Shown here in pieces: positions 1 through 8,026 of a stretch of DNA of 26,993 bases. Position numbers and translations under genes: made by a program. Position 1 is the first letter of the stretch. Each line of letters starts with the position of its first letter. The notes under the pieces were generated by a model that had not been told where the DNA came from, ran no database searches, and saw only the letters and a program-made list of their open reading frames with translations. Source of the stretch: a virus; the IMG/VR virus record IMGVR_UViG_3300007520_000064, positions 1 through 26,993 of that record. The stretch is one strand, 5' to 3'.

Positions 1-1
1 C

Positions 2-940
2 AATAACCTTAAGGTAGTTAAGCGTGACGCTAGCGGTAAGATCATTTCGACAATTAAGGTTCCATTGTCGTATGGCCCACGACAAAAGTTTTTAGCTCGT
101 ATTGCAGATGAAAAGTATTTGAACGATCCTAAGTTAGCAATACGTTTACCTCGCATGTCTTTTGAGATTGTGTCGCTAACATATGATACTAGTTCAAAAT
201 TACAAAAGGGTATGACAAAGAAGATACCGGTTTCAAACGAATCTGGTACTGATACATTTCAGCGTTCATCAGTCATGTATCCTATTTCATATCGGATTGG
301 TCTACAACTAAATATTTTAGCAAAGAATCAAGATGATGCTCTGCAAATACTAGAACAAATATTACCATATTTTCAACCTGACTATACCGTTACAATTAAA
401 GAAGTCAATAACAACTTTAAGTCTGATGTGCCATTTGTTATACAAGCAGTCACTATGTCTGATGACTATGAAGGCGACTTCATGTCACGCCGTTCTATCA
501 TATATTCAATAGAGTTTGAAGCAAAGGTTAAGTTTTATGGACCAGTGACAGGCCGTAGTATTACAAAAGATGTACGAATAAATATATCAGATACGGAAAT
601 GGCTTCGGCTGGTGTACCATATAGTGCATTGCGGTTTAAAGTATTTCCAATAGGAGCAGCAGAAAACGAAGAGCATGAAATTATTACCACATATTCTGCC
701 TTTGATAACGCAGAAACCGCAAGGCTAAACTATACTACTATTACTGGTATATTTGAGAATGGCGACATCATAAACGGAATTACCTCCGGTGCAACTGGTA
801 AAGTATCAGCCACAGGTACTGGATTTATAACGGTCAGTAGTCCAGATGAGAATTTTACTGTTGGCGAAACTGTTACAAATTCAGAAGGTACTGCATCAAT
901 TGTTATTTCGGCAATTGATTTGAGTTATAATATATTATAA
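2..940 (+). CDS. 15: Tail sheath stabiliser / tail completion protein gp15 (5' end missing)
   Basis: The reading frame is open from base 2, so the N-terminus lies outside the window; 312 residues are visible. In T4 this protein forms the ring that caps the contracted or extended sheath and joins the tail to the head. Family signatures visible here are RLPRMSFE, the QILEQILPYFQPDYTVTIKE segment (T4 has EQILPYFQPHF) and a DDYEGDFMSRRSIIYSIEFE segment matching the GDNLSRRRIEWSLTFE region of T4. A TTG at 65 could be read as a start, but upstream codons give NNLKVVKRDASGK..., which runs smoothly into the conserved region, so 65 is not the true start. The last roughly 80 residues are a Gly/Thr-rich tail (GDIINGITSGATGKVSATG) that resembles neither the T4 tail nor the core fold. 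Position just before 16-17 fits the T4 order. Confidence 0.9.
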   Translation, partial: NNLKVVKRDASGKIISTIKVPLSYGPRQKFLARIADEKYLNDPKLAIRLPRMSFEIVSLTYDTSSKLQKGMTKKIPVSNESGTDTFQRSSVMYPISYRIGLQLNILAKNQDDALQILEQILPYFQPDYTVTIKEVNNNFKSDVPFVIQAVTMSDDYEGDFMSRRSIIYSIEFEAKVKFYGPVTGRSITKDVRINISDTEMASAGVPYSALRFKVFPIGAAENEEHEIITTYSAFDNAETARLNYTTITGIFENGDIINGITSGATGKVSATGTGFITVSSPDENFTVGETVTNSEGTASIVISAIDLSYNIL

Positions 941-958
941 TAGGTAATCTTTAAGATT

Positions 959-1339
959 ATGAATAAAGAACAAATAGAAGATGACTTTGACTTCTCTCGA
1001 GACCAGTACTATAAACTGGTAAGGAATGGAGATGAAGCAATTGAGTTAATGATGGATCTGGCAAGAGAATCAGAAGCACCACGTGCATTTGAAGTACTAG
1101 CCACAATGATTAAGACTAATGCAGAAATCGCAGATCGTCTGATGGATCTACAAAAGAAAAAGAAAGACACTCTTAGAGTAGAAGAACCAAAGAGTGGTCT
1201 TGTGCCACAACTGCCAAATGGTGTAACAAACAATAACTTATTTGTTGGTTCTACACAAGAGCTTGCAAAAATGATTGAAGAACGGCAAGCAGTAAAACAA
1301 AATACAATTATTGATAACGATGACAACAACGACGCTTAA
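959..1339 (+). CDS. 16: Terminase small subunit gp16
   Basis: 126 residues. In T4-like phages this DNA-recognition subunit regulates the large terminase and starts headful packaging. The protein is highly charged and mostly helical: an acidic N-terminus, then a helical stretch (EAIELMMDLARESEAPRAFEVLATMIKTNAEIADRLMDLQKKKK) of the kind that forms the central coiled coil of gp16 oligomers. Sequence similarity to T4 gp16 is modest; the call rests on that helical core together with its position immediately before gene 17. Its last 20 bases overlap the start of gene 17, implying translational coupling. No obvious strong Shine-Dalgarno sequence precedes the ATG, only TAGGTAATC about 15 bases upstream. 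Confidence 0.85.
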   Translation: MNKEQIEDDFDFSRDQYYKLVRNGDEAIELMMDLARESEAPRAFEVLATMIKTNAEIADRLMDLQKKKKDTLRVEEPKSGLVPQLPNGVTNNNLFVGSTQELAKMIEERQAVKQNTIIDNDDNNDA

Positions 1340-3371
1340 AGCAAATAACCTAAATAATTATTTTGGTAATGCAAACCTAAAGGGCGCCAATGTAACAATT
1401 GATTGGACGCCAGAGATGGTTAAAGAATGGGTCAAATGTAAAAATGATCCATTATACTTTGCAAGAAATTATATTAAGATTGTACATCTAGACAATGGTC
1501 TAATAACGATTGAGCCATACGAATATCAAGAAGAAATTATACGTAAGTTTGAAAATACACGTAGACTAATTATCGTTGCTTCGCGCCAATGCGGGAAAAC
1601 AACGACCGCTACTATTATTATTTTACATTACATTTTGTTTAATGATCATAAACGAGTTGCGCTGTTAGCAAACAAAGGTGACTCTGCTCGTGAGATTTTA
1701 GATCGTATTCAAATTGCATTTGAAGGACTGCCGTACTGGTTACAGCAAGGTGTAGTACAATGGAACAAGGGATCTGTTGAACTAGAAAACGGATCACGTG
1801 TTATTGCTGCATCTACATCTTCAAGCGCAATTCGCGGTAAGTCTATGAACTTGTTATACATCGATGAAACTGCATTTATTGAAGGGTGGGAAGACTTTTC
1901 GGCTTCAGTATTACCAACTATTTCATCTGGTGTAACAACTAAACTATTATATACATCTACACCAAATGGATTGAACCATTTTTATAAAACCTATATGGGT
2001 GCTAAGCAAGGCACAAATGGTTTTGATTATGTAGAGATACCTTGGACAAGAGTTCCTGGTCGTGATGAGGCATGGAAAAAAGAAGCACTTGGCGGTATAG
2101 ATAATGATATGCAAAAGTTTGACCAAGAATATTCTTGTGTAACTGGCGATACAATTGTGACTGTTAAAGATAAATCAACTGGTGAAATTAAAAATATAAC
2201 TATTGAAGAGTTTGTCCAGATACAAAATAATTATGAAATTTTAACACATGAAGGATTCAAACCGTTTGATGGGATTAAACGGAGTTTATCTAATTCACTA
2301 GTGTTTATTGAAACTACATCAGGAAAAAAATTAAAATGTACAAGAGATCATTTAATTTGCATTGGAAACGAATATGTTGCGGCTGAGAGTTTAGTTGTTA
2401 GTAACACTATACTTACTAAAGACGGCGTAGAAAGTATAAAAATTAAAAAATATGTTAATGAAGAACAATATGTATATGATGTATTAGAAGTTAAAGATAC
2501 TAATGCATATTATACTAATGATATAATAAGTCATAATTGTGAGTTCCAGGGCTCGTCTGGTACTCTTATATCTGGTGCAAAGCTAAAAGAACTCGTTCCT
2601 ATGGACCCTATTATTTGTAAAGATAGTATGTCAATGTATGAGCGATATAAAAAAGAACATCAGTATGTATGTGTCTGCGATGTATCACGAGGCAAAGGTC
2701 TAGACTATTCTGCATTCTCAATTATTGATGTTACGCAAATGCCGTATAAGCAGGTATTCGTATTTAAAGATAATATGATTACTCCAACAGAATATGCAGA
2801 GGTTATATATCGTACATGTAAGTCTTATGGCGAATGCGCAGTTCTAGTAGAGATTAACGATATTGGCCAACAAGTATCAGATTCGTTACACAATGACTAT
2901 GAATATGAGAATATACTTTATACCGAAAGCGCAGGCCGATCTGGTAAACGTATTTCAAGTGGATTTGGTAAAGGCGCAGATTCTGGTATAAGAACTACTA
3001 AAAGTGTTAAGGCAGTTGGTTGTAATATGTTAAAGCTAATGGTAGAACAGAATCAATTGATTATCAATGATATGAATACTATTAATGAGTTGTCTAGATT
3101 TTCACGCAAAGGGCTTTCATATGAAGCAGAGTCTGGTGCAAATGATGACCTTGTTATGACACTAGTGTTATTTAGTTGGTTATCAGATCAACAATACTTT
3201 AAAGATATTACTGACATCAATACATTAGCAAACCTACGTGAAAAGTCAGAAGAAGATCTTATGTCTGAGCTTACACCATTTGGTTTTTATGATAATGGAA
3301 TTGCAGAAGAAGTCATATATGAAGGTCGAGAAATGTGGACCGTTGTACCAGGGTCTGGGGAATTGTACTGA
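1320..3371 (+). CDS. 17: Terminase large subunit gp17 precursor, interrupted by an intein
   Basis: Packaging motor ATPase and headful nuclease. The ATG at 1320 overlaps the end of gene 16; a TTG at 1311 in frame is a weaker choice. The precursor is 683 residues. ATPase domain: Walker A SRQCGKTT (about residues 88-95), Walker B LLYIDE with the following AFIEGW (about 178-188) and coupling motif TSTPNG (about 213). Nuclease domain: three acidic sites in CDVSRGKGLDYSAF, VLVEINDIGQ and ANDDLVMTLVLFSW, matching the D, E and D of T4 gp17. Residues 273-406 are an intein (separate entry) placed between the two domains, at EYS|CEFQGSSGTLISG. Removing it leaves 549 residues, normal for marine T4-like TerL. 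Splicing should be needed for packaging, because the insert separates motor from nuclease. No frame disruption is seen. Confidence 0.96.
   Translation: MTTTTLKANNLNNYFGNANLKGANVTIDWTPEMVKEWVKCKNDPLYFARNYIKIVHLDNGLITIEPYEYQEEIIRKFENTRRLIIVASRQCGKTTTATIIILHYILFNDHKRVALLANKGDSAREILDRIQIAFEGLPYWLQQGVVQWNKGSVELENGSRVIAASTSSSAIRGKSMNLLYIDETAFIEGWEDFSASVLPTISSGVTTKLLYTSTPNGLNHFYKTYMGAKQGTNGFDYVEIPWTRVPGRDEAWKKEALGGIDNDMQKFDQEYSCVTGDTIVTVKDKSTGEIKNITIEEFVQIQNNYEILTHEGFKPFDGIKRSLSNSLVFIETTSGKKLKCTRDHLICIGNEYVAAESLVVSNTILTKDGVESIKIKKYVNEEQYVYDVLEVKDTNAYYTNDIISHNCEFQGSSGTLISGAKLKELVPMDPIICKDSMSMYERYKKEHQYVCVCDVSRGKGLDYSAFSIIDVTQMPYKQVFVFKDNMITPTEYAEVIYRTCKSYGECAVLVEINDIGQQVSDSLHNDYEYENILYTESAGRSGKRISSGFGKGADSGIRTTKSVKAVGCNMLKLMVEQNQLIINDMNTINELSRFSRKGLSYEAESGANDDLVMTLVLFSWLSDQQYFKDITDINTLANLREKSEEDLMSELTPFGFYDNGIAEEVIYEGREMWTVVPGSGELY
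2136..2537 (+). other. Mini-intein in terminase large subunit (134 aa, no endonuclease)
   Basis: In-frame protein insert within gp17. Block A is CVTGDTIVTV with the nucleophile Cys1 (codon 2136-2138). Block B is KLKCTRDHLICI with the T-x-x-H pattern. Block F is YVYDVLEVKDTNAYYTND, and block G is IISHN with penultimate His and terminal Asn, followed by Cys+1 (2538-2540). All catalytic positions of a class 1 intein are present, so it is probably active. At 134 residues there is no room for an endonuclease domain. The flanks EYS and CEFQGSSGTL rejoin to a normal TerL sequence. Its middle part (ILTHEGFKPFDGI) resembles the start of the C-fragment of the known split TerL intein from Ace Lake metagenomes, but here the intein is continuous. 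Confidence 0.94.
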
Positions 3372-3385
3372 GAAATTGTGTTATT

Positions 3386-3393
3386 TATAAATA
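3386..3393 (+). promoter_or_regulatory. T4-type late promoter upstream of gene 18
   Basis: Exact TATAAATA octamer, the T4 late -10 element recognised by gp55-RNA polymerase, with no -35 needed. It lies 61 bases before the gene 18 ATG. Transcription would start about 11-13 bases downstream, leaving a leader with a strong ribosome site (TAAGGGGAA) before the ATG at 3455. Confidence 0.8.
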
Positions 3394-3454
3394 ATACTAT
3401 GACAAACAATCGTATAATGAACATCATATTAATAGTTTTCTAAGGGGAACACAC

Positions 3455-5167
3455 ATGTTTCAAGTCTCAGCAGGTGTTGAGGTCCGCGAAATTGATCTAA
3501 CCAATGTTGTCCCAGCCGTTTCAACTTCAGTTGGTGGTATTGCAGGCGCATATGCCTGGGGTCCAATAGAAGAAGTTATAACAGTTGGTTCAGAAAAAGA
3601 ATTGGCTACTCGATTTGGCAAACCCAACGATGATACATATAAGTACTTTATGCCAGCCGCACAATTTTTGTCGTATACAAATGCGCTTAAAGTTGTTCGT
3701 ACGGCTAACACAGGTCTTTTAAATGCTGCCGCTGGCGGGGTAGGTATTTTAATCAAGAATTCAAATACATATGAATCGACTACATTCACACAAGATACTG
3801 CTGGCGAAGACTATGAGTTTATTGCTAAGTATGCTGGTGCACTAGGTAATAGTATTCAGGTTATTGTATGTACAAACGAAGCAGCCTATGATTCTATTGG
3901 TTTTAATTCTTATCGTGGTCAATTTGCTTTTGCTCCAGGCATGTCAAATTATGCAGTATCACGTGGGCTAACATTATCTATTGACAATGGCGATGAAATG
4001 CATATTGTTGTAGTAGATTCAGATGGTGCATGGACTGGTGTTGCAGGTACAGTACTTGAAATATTCCAAGGTGTCTCTCAAGCAAGTGATGCACGTCGTG
4101 ACGACGGCGCATCAAACTATTATGTAGATGTATTGAACCGCGAATCAAGCTATGTCTGGTTCGGCGTTCATGATGACGAACTAATAAATGCTGGCGAAAC
4201 TGTTACCGAAGCTACCAGCGGTTATGCTACTCTTGATACAGTTACTTCTTATCAATTAGGCGGTGGTGCTAATGGTTCAAGCGTTACGGTTGGCCAATTG
4301 CAAACTGCATATGCTATTTTTGGCGATGCAGAAACTGTTGATGTTAACTTTTTAATCGGCGCAGATGTTCTTGAAGCAGATGCAATTACCCATGCTAATC
4401 AACTGATTGCTATTGCAGAACAACGTAAAGATGTTATTGCATTTGTTTCGCCTTATGTTGCTGCTACAGTTAATAATGTTACTGCTACAGACGATGTAAA
4501 AGCTTGGGCAGACGGTGTTACATCTAGTTCATATGCTGTAATGGATTCAACTGCATTATATGTATACGACAAGTATAACGACAAGTATCGTTGGATTGTT
4601 GCTGCTGGTGCAACGGCTGGTCTTTGTGCATATACTGATTCAATTTCTGATCCTTGGTTTTCACCTGCTGGTCTTAATCGTGGACAACTCCGCGGCGTGA
4701 CTAAGATTGCGTTTAATCCAAAGAAAGCAGATCGTGATACATTATATAAAGCACGTGTTAATCCTATTGTAGCTTTCCCAGGTGAAGGCATAGTTCTTTA
4801 CGGCGATAAGACTGCATTAGTTAAACCTTCTGCTTTTGACCGTATTAACGTTCGTCGGTTATTCATTACATTAGAAAAATCTGTTGCAACTGCAGCTAAG
4901 TTCCAATTGTTTGAATTTAATGACGAGTTTTCTCGTGCACAGTTCCGCAATTTAGTAGAACCATTTTTACGTGATGTACAAGGACGACGCGGTGTAACAG
5001 ACTTTGCAGTTATTTGTGATAGTACAAATAACACTGGCGAAGTTATTGATTCAAACCGTTTTGTTGCAGACATTTACGTTAAACCAACTCGATCAATTAA
5101 TTTTATTACTCTTAACTTCATTGCTACACGCACTGGTGTTGAGTTTAGTGAAATTGTTGGTCAATAA
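3455..5167 (+). CDS. 18: Tail sheath protein gp18
   Basis: 570 residues; contractile sheath subunit. The N-terminus FQVSAGVEVREIDLTNVVPAVSTSVGGIAGAYAWGP is the conserved sheath opening, in which the GVEVREID strand takes part in the inter-subunit mesh. The C-terminal part (DRINVRRLFITLEKSVATAAKFQLFEFND, then FRNLVEPFLRDVQGRRGVTDFAVICD and SINFITLNFIATRTGVEFSEIVG) is the strongly conserved sheath core. The length is somewhat shorter than T4 gp18 (659 aa), usual for marine relatives with smaller outer domains. It is the first gene after a late promoter and has a strong AAGGGGAA ribosome site. It is followed 11 bases later by gene 19 in the same transcript. Confidence 0.96.
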   Translation: MFQVSAGVEVREIDLTNVVPAVSTSVGGIAGAYAWGPIEEVITVGSEKELATRFGKPNDDTYKYFMPAAQFLSYTNALKVVRTANTGLLNAAAGGVGILIKNSNTYESTTFTQDTAGEDYEFIAKYAGALGNSIQVIVCTNEAAYDSIGFNSYRGQFAFAPGMSNYAVSRGLTLSIDNGDEMHIVVVDSDGAWTGVAGTVLEIFQGVSQASDARRDDGASNYYVDVLNRESSYVWFGVHDDELINAGETVTEATSGYATLDTVTSYQLGGGANGSSVTVGQLQTAYAIFGDAETVDVNFLIGADVLEADAITHANQLIAIAEQRKDVIAFVSPYVAATVNNVTATDDVKAWADGVTSSSYAVMDSTALYVYDKYNDKYRWIVAAGATAGLCAYTDSISDPWFSPAGLNRGQLRGVTKIAFNPKKADRDTLYKARVNPIVAFPGEGIVLYGDKTALVKPSAFDRINVRRLFITLEKSVATAAKFQLFEFNDEFSRAQFRNLVEPFLRDVQGRRGVTDFAVICDSTNNTGEVIDSNRFVADIYVKPTRSINFITLNFIATRTGVEFSEIVGQ

Positions 5168-5178
5168 GGAGATATAAC

Positions 5179-5706
5179 ATGGCTGTTTTAGGCGTAGATG
5201 ATTTCAAAGCAAAACTAACTGGCGGTGGCGCTCGCTCAAACCTATTTAAGGCAACGGTTAACTTTCCAGGCTATGCTGCTGGTAACGTTGAGCTAACTTC
5301 CTTTATGTGTAAGTCGGCGCAGTTACCAGCATCGACTGTTGCACCTATTGTGATTCCTTTCCGTGGACGTCAAGTCCAAGTAGCAGGTGATCGTACATTT
5401 GAACCAGCAACACTTACAATTATTAACGACACTAACTTTGTTGTTCGTAATTCGTTTGAACGTTGGATGAATGGTATTAATAACAATAAGACTAATACTG
5501 GTCTAACTCGTCCAACTGACTATCAAGCAGACGTTATTATTGAGCAGCTTGATAAGTCTGGTGTGGTTATTAAATCGTATACCTTACGTGGTTGCTTTCC
5601 AACAGAGCTTAGTGCAATTGAAGTTTCGTATGATAGCGAAAATGCAATTGAAGAGTTTACTGTTACATTGCAAATGCAGTACTGGGAATCTGGTACTACA
5701 TCGTAA
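5179..5706 (+). CDS. 19: Tail tube protein gp19
   Basis: 175 residues; forms the inner tail tube on which gp18 assembles. It matches T4 gp19 along its length: NLFKATVNFPG, the CKSAQLPAS loop, IPFRGRQVQVAGDRTFEPATLTIIND (T4 has VGFMNRKINVAGDRTFDDWTVTVMND), FERWMNGI, and the end GCFPTELSAIEVSYDSENAIEEFTVTLQMQYWE (T4 LWPTNVGELQLDWDSNNEIQTFEVTLALDYWE). The ribosome site AAGGAGATAT overlaps the end of gene 18. Cotranscription with the sheath gene from the late promoter at 3386 fits the one-to-one use of tube and sheath subunits. Confidence 0.96.
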   Translation: MAVLGVDDFKAKLTGGGARSNLFKATVNFPGYAAGNVELTSFMCKSAQLPASTVAPIVIPFRGRQVQVAGDRTFEPATLTIINDTNFVVRNSFERWMNGINNNKTNTGLTRPTDYQADVIIEQLDKSGVVIKSYTLRGCFPTELSAIEVSYDSENAIEEFTVTLQMQYWESGTTS

Positions 5707-5717
5707 TATTGATAGGT

Positions 5718-5725
5718 TATAAATA
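5718..5725 (+). promoter_or_regulatory. T4-type late promoter upstream of gene 20
   Basis: Exact TATAAATA 12 bases after the gene 19 stop and 56 bases before the gene 20 ATG. The expected transcription start falls inside or next to the hairpin at 5731-5757. Confidence 0.8.
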
Positions 5726-5730
5726 AGAAT

Positions 5731-5757
5731 AGCAGGGCGTATTAAGTACGTCCTGTT
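5731..5757 (+). terminator. Hairpin between genes 19 and 20, possible weak terminator
   Basis: Stem CAGGGCGTA (5733-5741) pairs with TACGTCCTG (5747-5755) around a 5-base loop, giving 9 pairs including one G-U, extendable by an A-T and a G-T at the base. TTTATTCT follows, a poor U-tract. It may end or process the 18-19 transcript. It lies at the expected start point of the transcript from the late promoter at 5718, so it is unlikely to be a complete leader structure of the new transcript. Confidence 0.45.
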
Positions 5758-5781
5758 TATTCTACAGGAGAGTTATACATA

Positions 5782-7323
5782 ATGGCCGATACAAACAATG
5801 GATTTAACCTTTTTGGTTTTGAGATAAAGCGAAAAGTAAACGATAAAGAAGAAAGCAAACGTGCTTCATTTGTTCCTCCAACAACAGAGGACGGTGAAGG
5901 CTATGTAGTCAATGCTGGTGGTTACTTCGGCTCATATGTTGATATGGAAGGTGACAGCGCAAAGACAGAACGCGATCTTATTATAAAATATCGTGACATT
6001 GCACAACAACCAGAATGTGATGCAGCCATTGAAGATATTGTTAATGAAGCAATCATATCAGATGAAAGTTCTTATCCAGTATCAATTGACCTAGATGACT
6101 TAGATCAACCTGATAGAATTAAAAAAATGATGCGTGAAGAGTTTGATTATATTATGAAGTTATTAAATTTTAATTGGCATGGTCATGACATATTCCGTCG
6201 TTACTATATTGATGGCCGATTACACTATCATATAATTATTGATGATCAGAATCCTAAGCGTGGCATATTAGAGGTTCGTAATATCGATAATACAAAAATT
6301 CGTAAGGTCCGCGAAATTAAAGAAGAGCGCGATCCTAAGACTGGTGTTAAGCTGATTAAATCAGTTAATGAATACTATGTCTTTCAAAATACATTGTTAT
6401 CAAAATCAAATCAGGGTCTAAAAATTGCAAATGACTCTATTTGTTATGTGACGTCTGGTGTACTAGATCCGTCACATAAACGAGTATTATCGTATTTACA
6501 TAAGGCTCTTAAACCAGTCAATCAATTGCGAATGATGGAAGATTCATTAGTAATCTATCGTATGGCTCGTGCACCAGAACGTAGAATATTTTATATCGAC
6601 GTCGGTAATTTGGCCAAGGGCAAGGCAGAAGAATACATTCGTAATATTATGGCGAAGTATCGTAATAAAATGGTATATGATGCATCAAGTGGTGAAATGA
6701 AAGATGACCGTAAACATATGTCAATGCTTGAGGATTTTTGGCTTCCACGTCGCGAAGGTGGTCGTGGTACAGAAATTACAACATTACCAGGCGGTGAAAA
6801 CCTTGGTCAGATTGATGATATTATTTACTTTCAAAAGAAGTTATATCGTTCGTTAAATGTACCAGTTCAACGTCTTGAAGCAGAAGGTACTTTTAATATT
6901 GGTCGGTCTACAGAAGTTACGCGTGACGAAATAAAATTTAAAAAGTTTATTGGTCGATTACGCAAAAAGTTCTCAACTCTGTTTATTGACTTAATGAAGA
7001 CTCAGCTTATTCTTAAAGGTATATTTACTGAAGAAGAATGGAATGATATAAAACAAAGTATTAATATTGATTATCTTGAAGATAACCATTTTAGCGAACT
7101 GAAAGATGCAGAAATTCTTCGTGATCGAGTTGCCACTTTGCGTGAGATGGACGAATATGTTGGACGTTATTTTTCTAAAGAATGGGTTCGCAAAAACGTG
7201 CTTCGTCAAACAGAAGAAGACATGACAGAAATTGATAAACAAATTAAAGAAGAAGGATCTGATGAAGATCTTGAAATGGACATGGAAGATAATGATCAGC
7301 AACCACCTAAACCAGAACAATAA
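5782..7323 (+). CDS. 20: Portal vertex protein gp20
   Basis: 513 residues. The dodecameric portal starts prohead assembly and is the channel through which gp17 pumps DNA. Conserved segments: RDLIIKYRDIAQQPECDAAIEDIVNEAI, the DIFRRYYIDGRLHYH and RNIDNTKIRKVREI stretch, VIYRMARAPERRIFYIDVGNLAKGKAEEYIRNIMAKYRNKMVYDASSGE (the hallmark of T4-like portals), and EAEGTFNIGRSTEVTRDEIKFKKFIGRLRKKFS near the stem/tunnel region. The C-terminal tail is very acidic (SDEDLEMDMEDND). Length is close to T4 gp20 (524 aa). The ribosome site is CAGGAGAG, 12 bases before the ATG. Expressed from the late promoter at 5718. Confidence 0.96.
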   Translation: MADTNNGFNLFGFEIKRKVNDKEESKRASFVPPTTEDGEGYVVNAGGYFGSYVDMEGDSAKTERDLIIKYRDIAQQPECDAAIEDIVNEAIISDESSYPVSIDLDDLDQPDRIKKMMREEFDYIMKLLNFNWHGHDIFRRYYIDGRLHYHIIIDDQNPKRGILEVRNIDNTKIRKVREIKEERDPKTGVKLIKSVNEYYVFQNTLLSKSNQGLKIANDSICYVTSGVLDPSHKRVLSYLHKALKPVNQLRMMEDSLVIYRMARAPERRIFYIDVGNLAKGKAEEYIRNIMAKYRNKMVYDASSGEMKDDRKHMSMLEDFWLPRREGGRGTEITTLPGGENLGQIDDIIYFQKKLYRSLNVPVQRLEAEGTFNIGRSTEVTRDEIKFKKFIGRLRKKFSTLFIDLMKTQLILKGIFTEEEWNDIKQSINIDYLEDNHFSELKDAEILRDRVATLREMDEYVGRYFSKEWVRKNVLRQTEEDMTEIDKQIKEEGSDEDLEMDMEDNDQQPPKPEQ

Positions 7324-7343
7324 TGTACTGAAAATTTATTTTT

Positions 7344-7351
7344 TATAAATA
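7344..7351 (+). promoter_or_regulatory. T4-type late promoter upstream of the prohead-core genes
   Basis: Exact TATAAATA 18 bases before the ATG at 7369, preceded by a T-rich run. The spacing places the start of transcription immediately upstream of, or inside, the AAAGGAG ribosome site, so the transcript would be nearly leaderless. Probably drives 67/68-21-22-23, because no other late octamer is seen before gene 23. Confidence 0.75.
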
Positions 7352-7368
7352 ATACAAAGGAGTTTATT

Positions 7369-7788
7369 ATGTCAGTTACAACTAACGATTTAATCAACAG
7401 TATTGCTACTGGTAATATGGCAGATGCTAAAAATGCATTTACAAGTATTATGCAGTCAAGAATTGATGATGCGCTTGAAGGCGAAAAGGTTCGTGTTGGT
7501 CAATCAATGACTGGTATGGAAGAAGAATTTGATTTGTCTGACTACTCTTTAGAAGAGCTTGAAGACTTTATGGTATCAGAAGATTATGAATCAATTGATG
7601 AGCTGTCAAAGAAGACTCTTAGGTCTTATGTTAAAAAGGCTCGTAGCGACAAAAGCATGCGTGGAAGCGAAGAAGAGTCTTATAGAGAATTTGGCGGTGC
7701 AGGCGGCCCAGGTCATAAAGCAGTTAAACAACAAATTGCTAAAAGAACTGCTGGGTTAAAACAAGCATCATCAAATTTAAGAAAATAA
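7369..7788 (+). CDS. Putative prohead core protein, gp67-like
   Basis: 139 residues. The first half has the pattern seen in core proteins of marine T4-like phages: DLINSIATGNMADAKNAFTSIMQSRIDDALEGEKVRVGQSM, a helix followed by a short motif. An acidic stretch (EEEFDLSDYSLEELEDFMVSEDYESIDELSKKTL) and a basic Gly/Ala tail (KQQIAKRTAGLKQASSNLRK) follow. Gene 67 of T4 lies at this place, between portal and protease, and encodes a small internal scaffold protein cut by gp21. The identification is mainly by position and composition; T4 gp67 is shorter (80 aa). It could equally correspond to the combined 67/68 role. Strong ribosome site AAAGGAG. Confidence 0.65.
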   Translation: MSVTTNDLINSIATGNMADAKNAFTSIMQSRIDDALEGEKVRVGQSMTGMEEEFDLSDYSLEELEDFMVSEDYESIDELSKKTLRSYVKKARSDKSMRGSEEESYREFGGAGGPGHKAVKQQIAKRTAGLKQASSNLRK

Positions 7789-7804
7789 GAATTCGATAAC
7801 ACAA

Positions 7805-8026
7805 ATGATTAACTTTAAAAGTTTTAGAAAAACCATTAATGAAGCTGTAGCAAATAAATCTGCAGAAGTAAAGACTTTTAAGATTAAAAAATTTGTTGCA
7901 GTTATCAAACAAGAAGGCAATAGGTTTGTTGCCTATTTAGATAAAGATCGCCTTGATTCGTTTAAGTCTGAAAAAGATGCGGTTCAAGGTATAAAAGACT
8001 TTGTTAGTCTATTGGATAATAAATGA
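7805..8026 (+). CDS. Small basic protein in the gene 68 position
   Basis: 73 residues, Lys-rich (FKSFRKTINEA, KTFKIKKFVAVIKQEGNRFVAYLDKDRLDSFKSEKDAVQGIKDFVSLLD). The middle reads as a short beta hairpin followed by a helix, suggesting a small domain rather than pure disorder. It sits where T4 has the prohead core gene 68, but I do not recognise sequence similarity to T4 gp68 and would not name it. No clear ribosome site is seen before the ATG. Its end overlaps the next gene by ATGA (8023-8026), implying translational coupling. Confidence 0.7.
   Translation: MINFKSFRKTINEAVANKSAEVKTFKIKKFVAVIKQEGNRFVAYLDKDRLDSFKSEKDAVQGIKDFVSLLDNK

Noticed and set aside
65-67. TTG 65 as start of gp15
   Set aside because: The frame is open to the left edge and the upstream residues fit the protein, so the gene is cut by the window and not started here.
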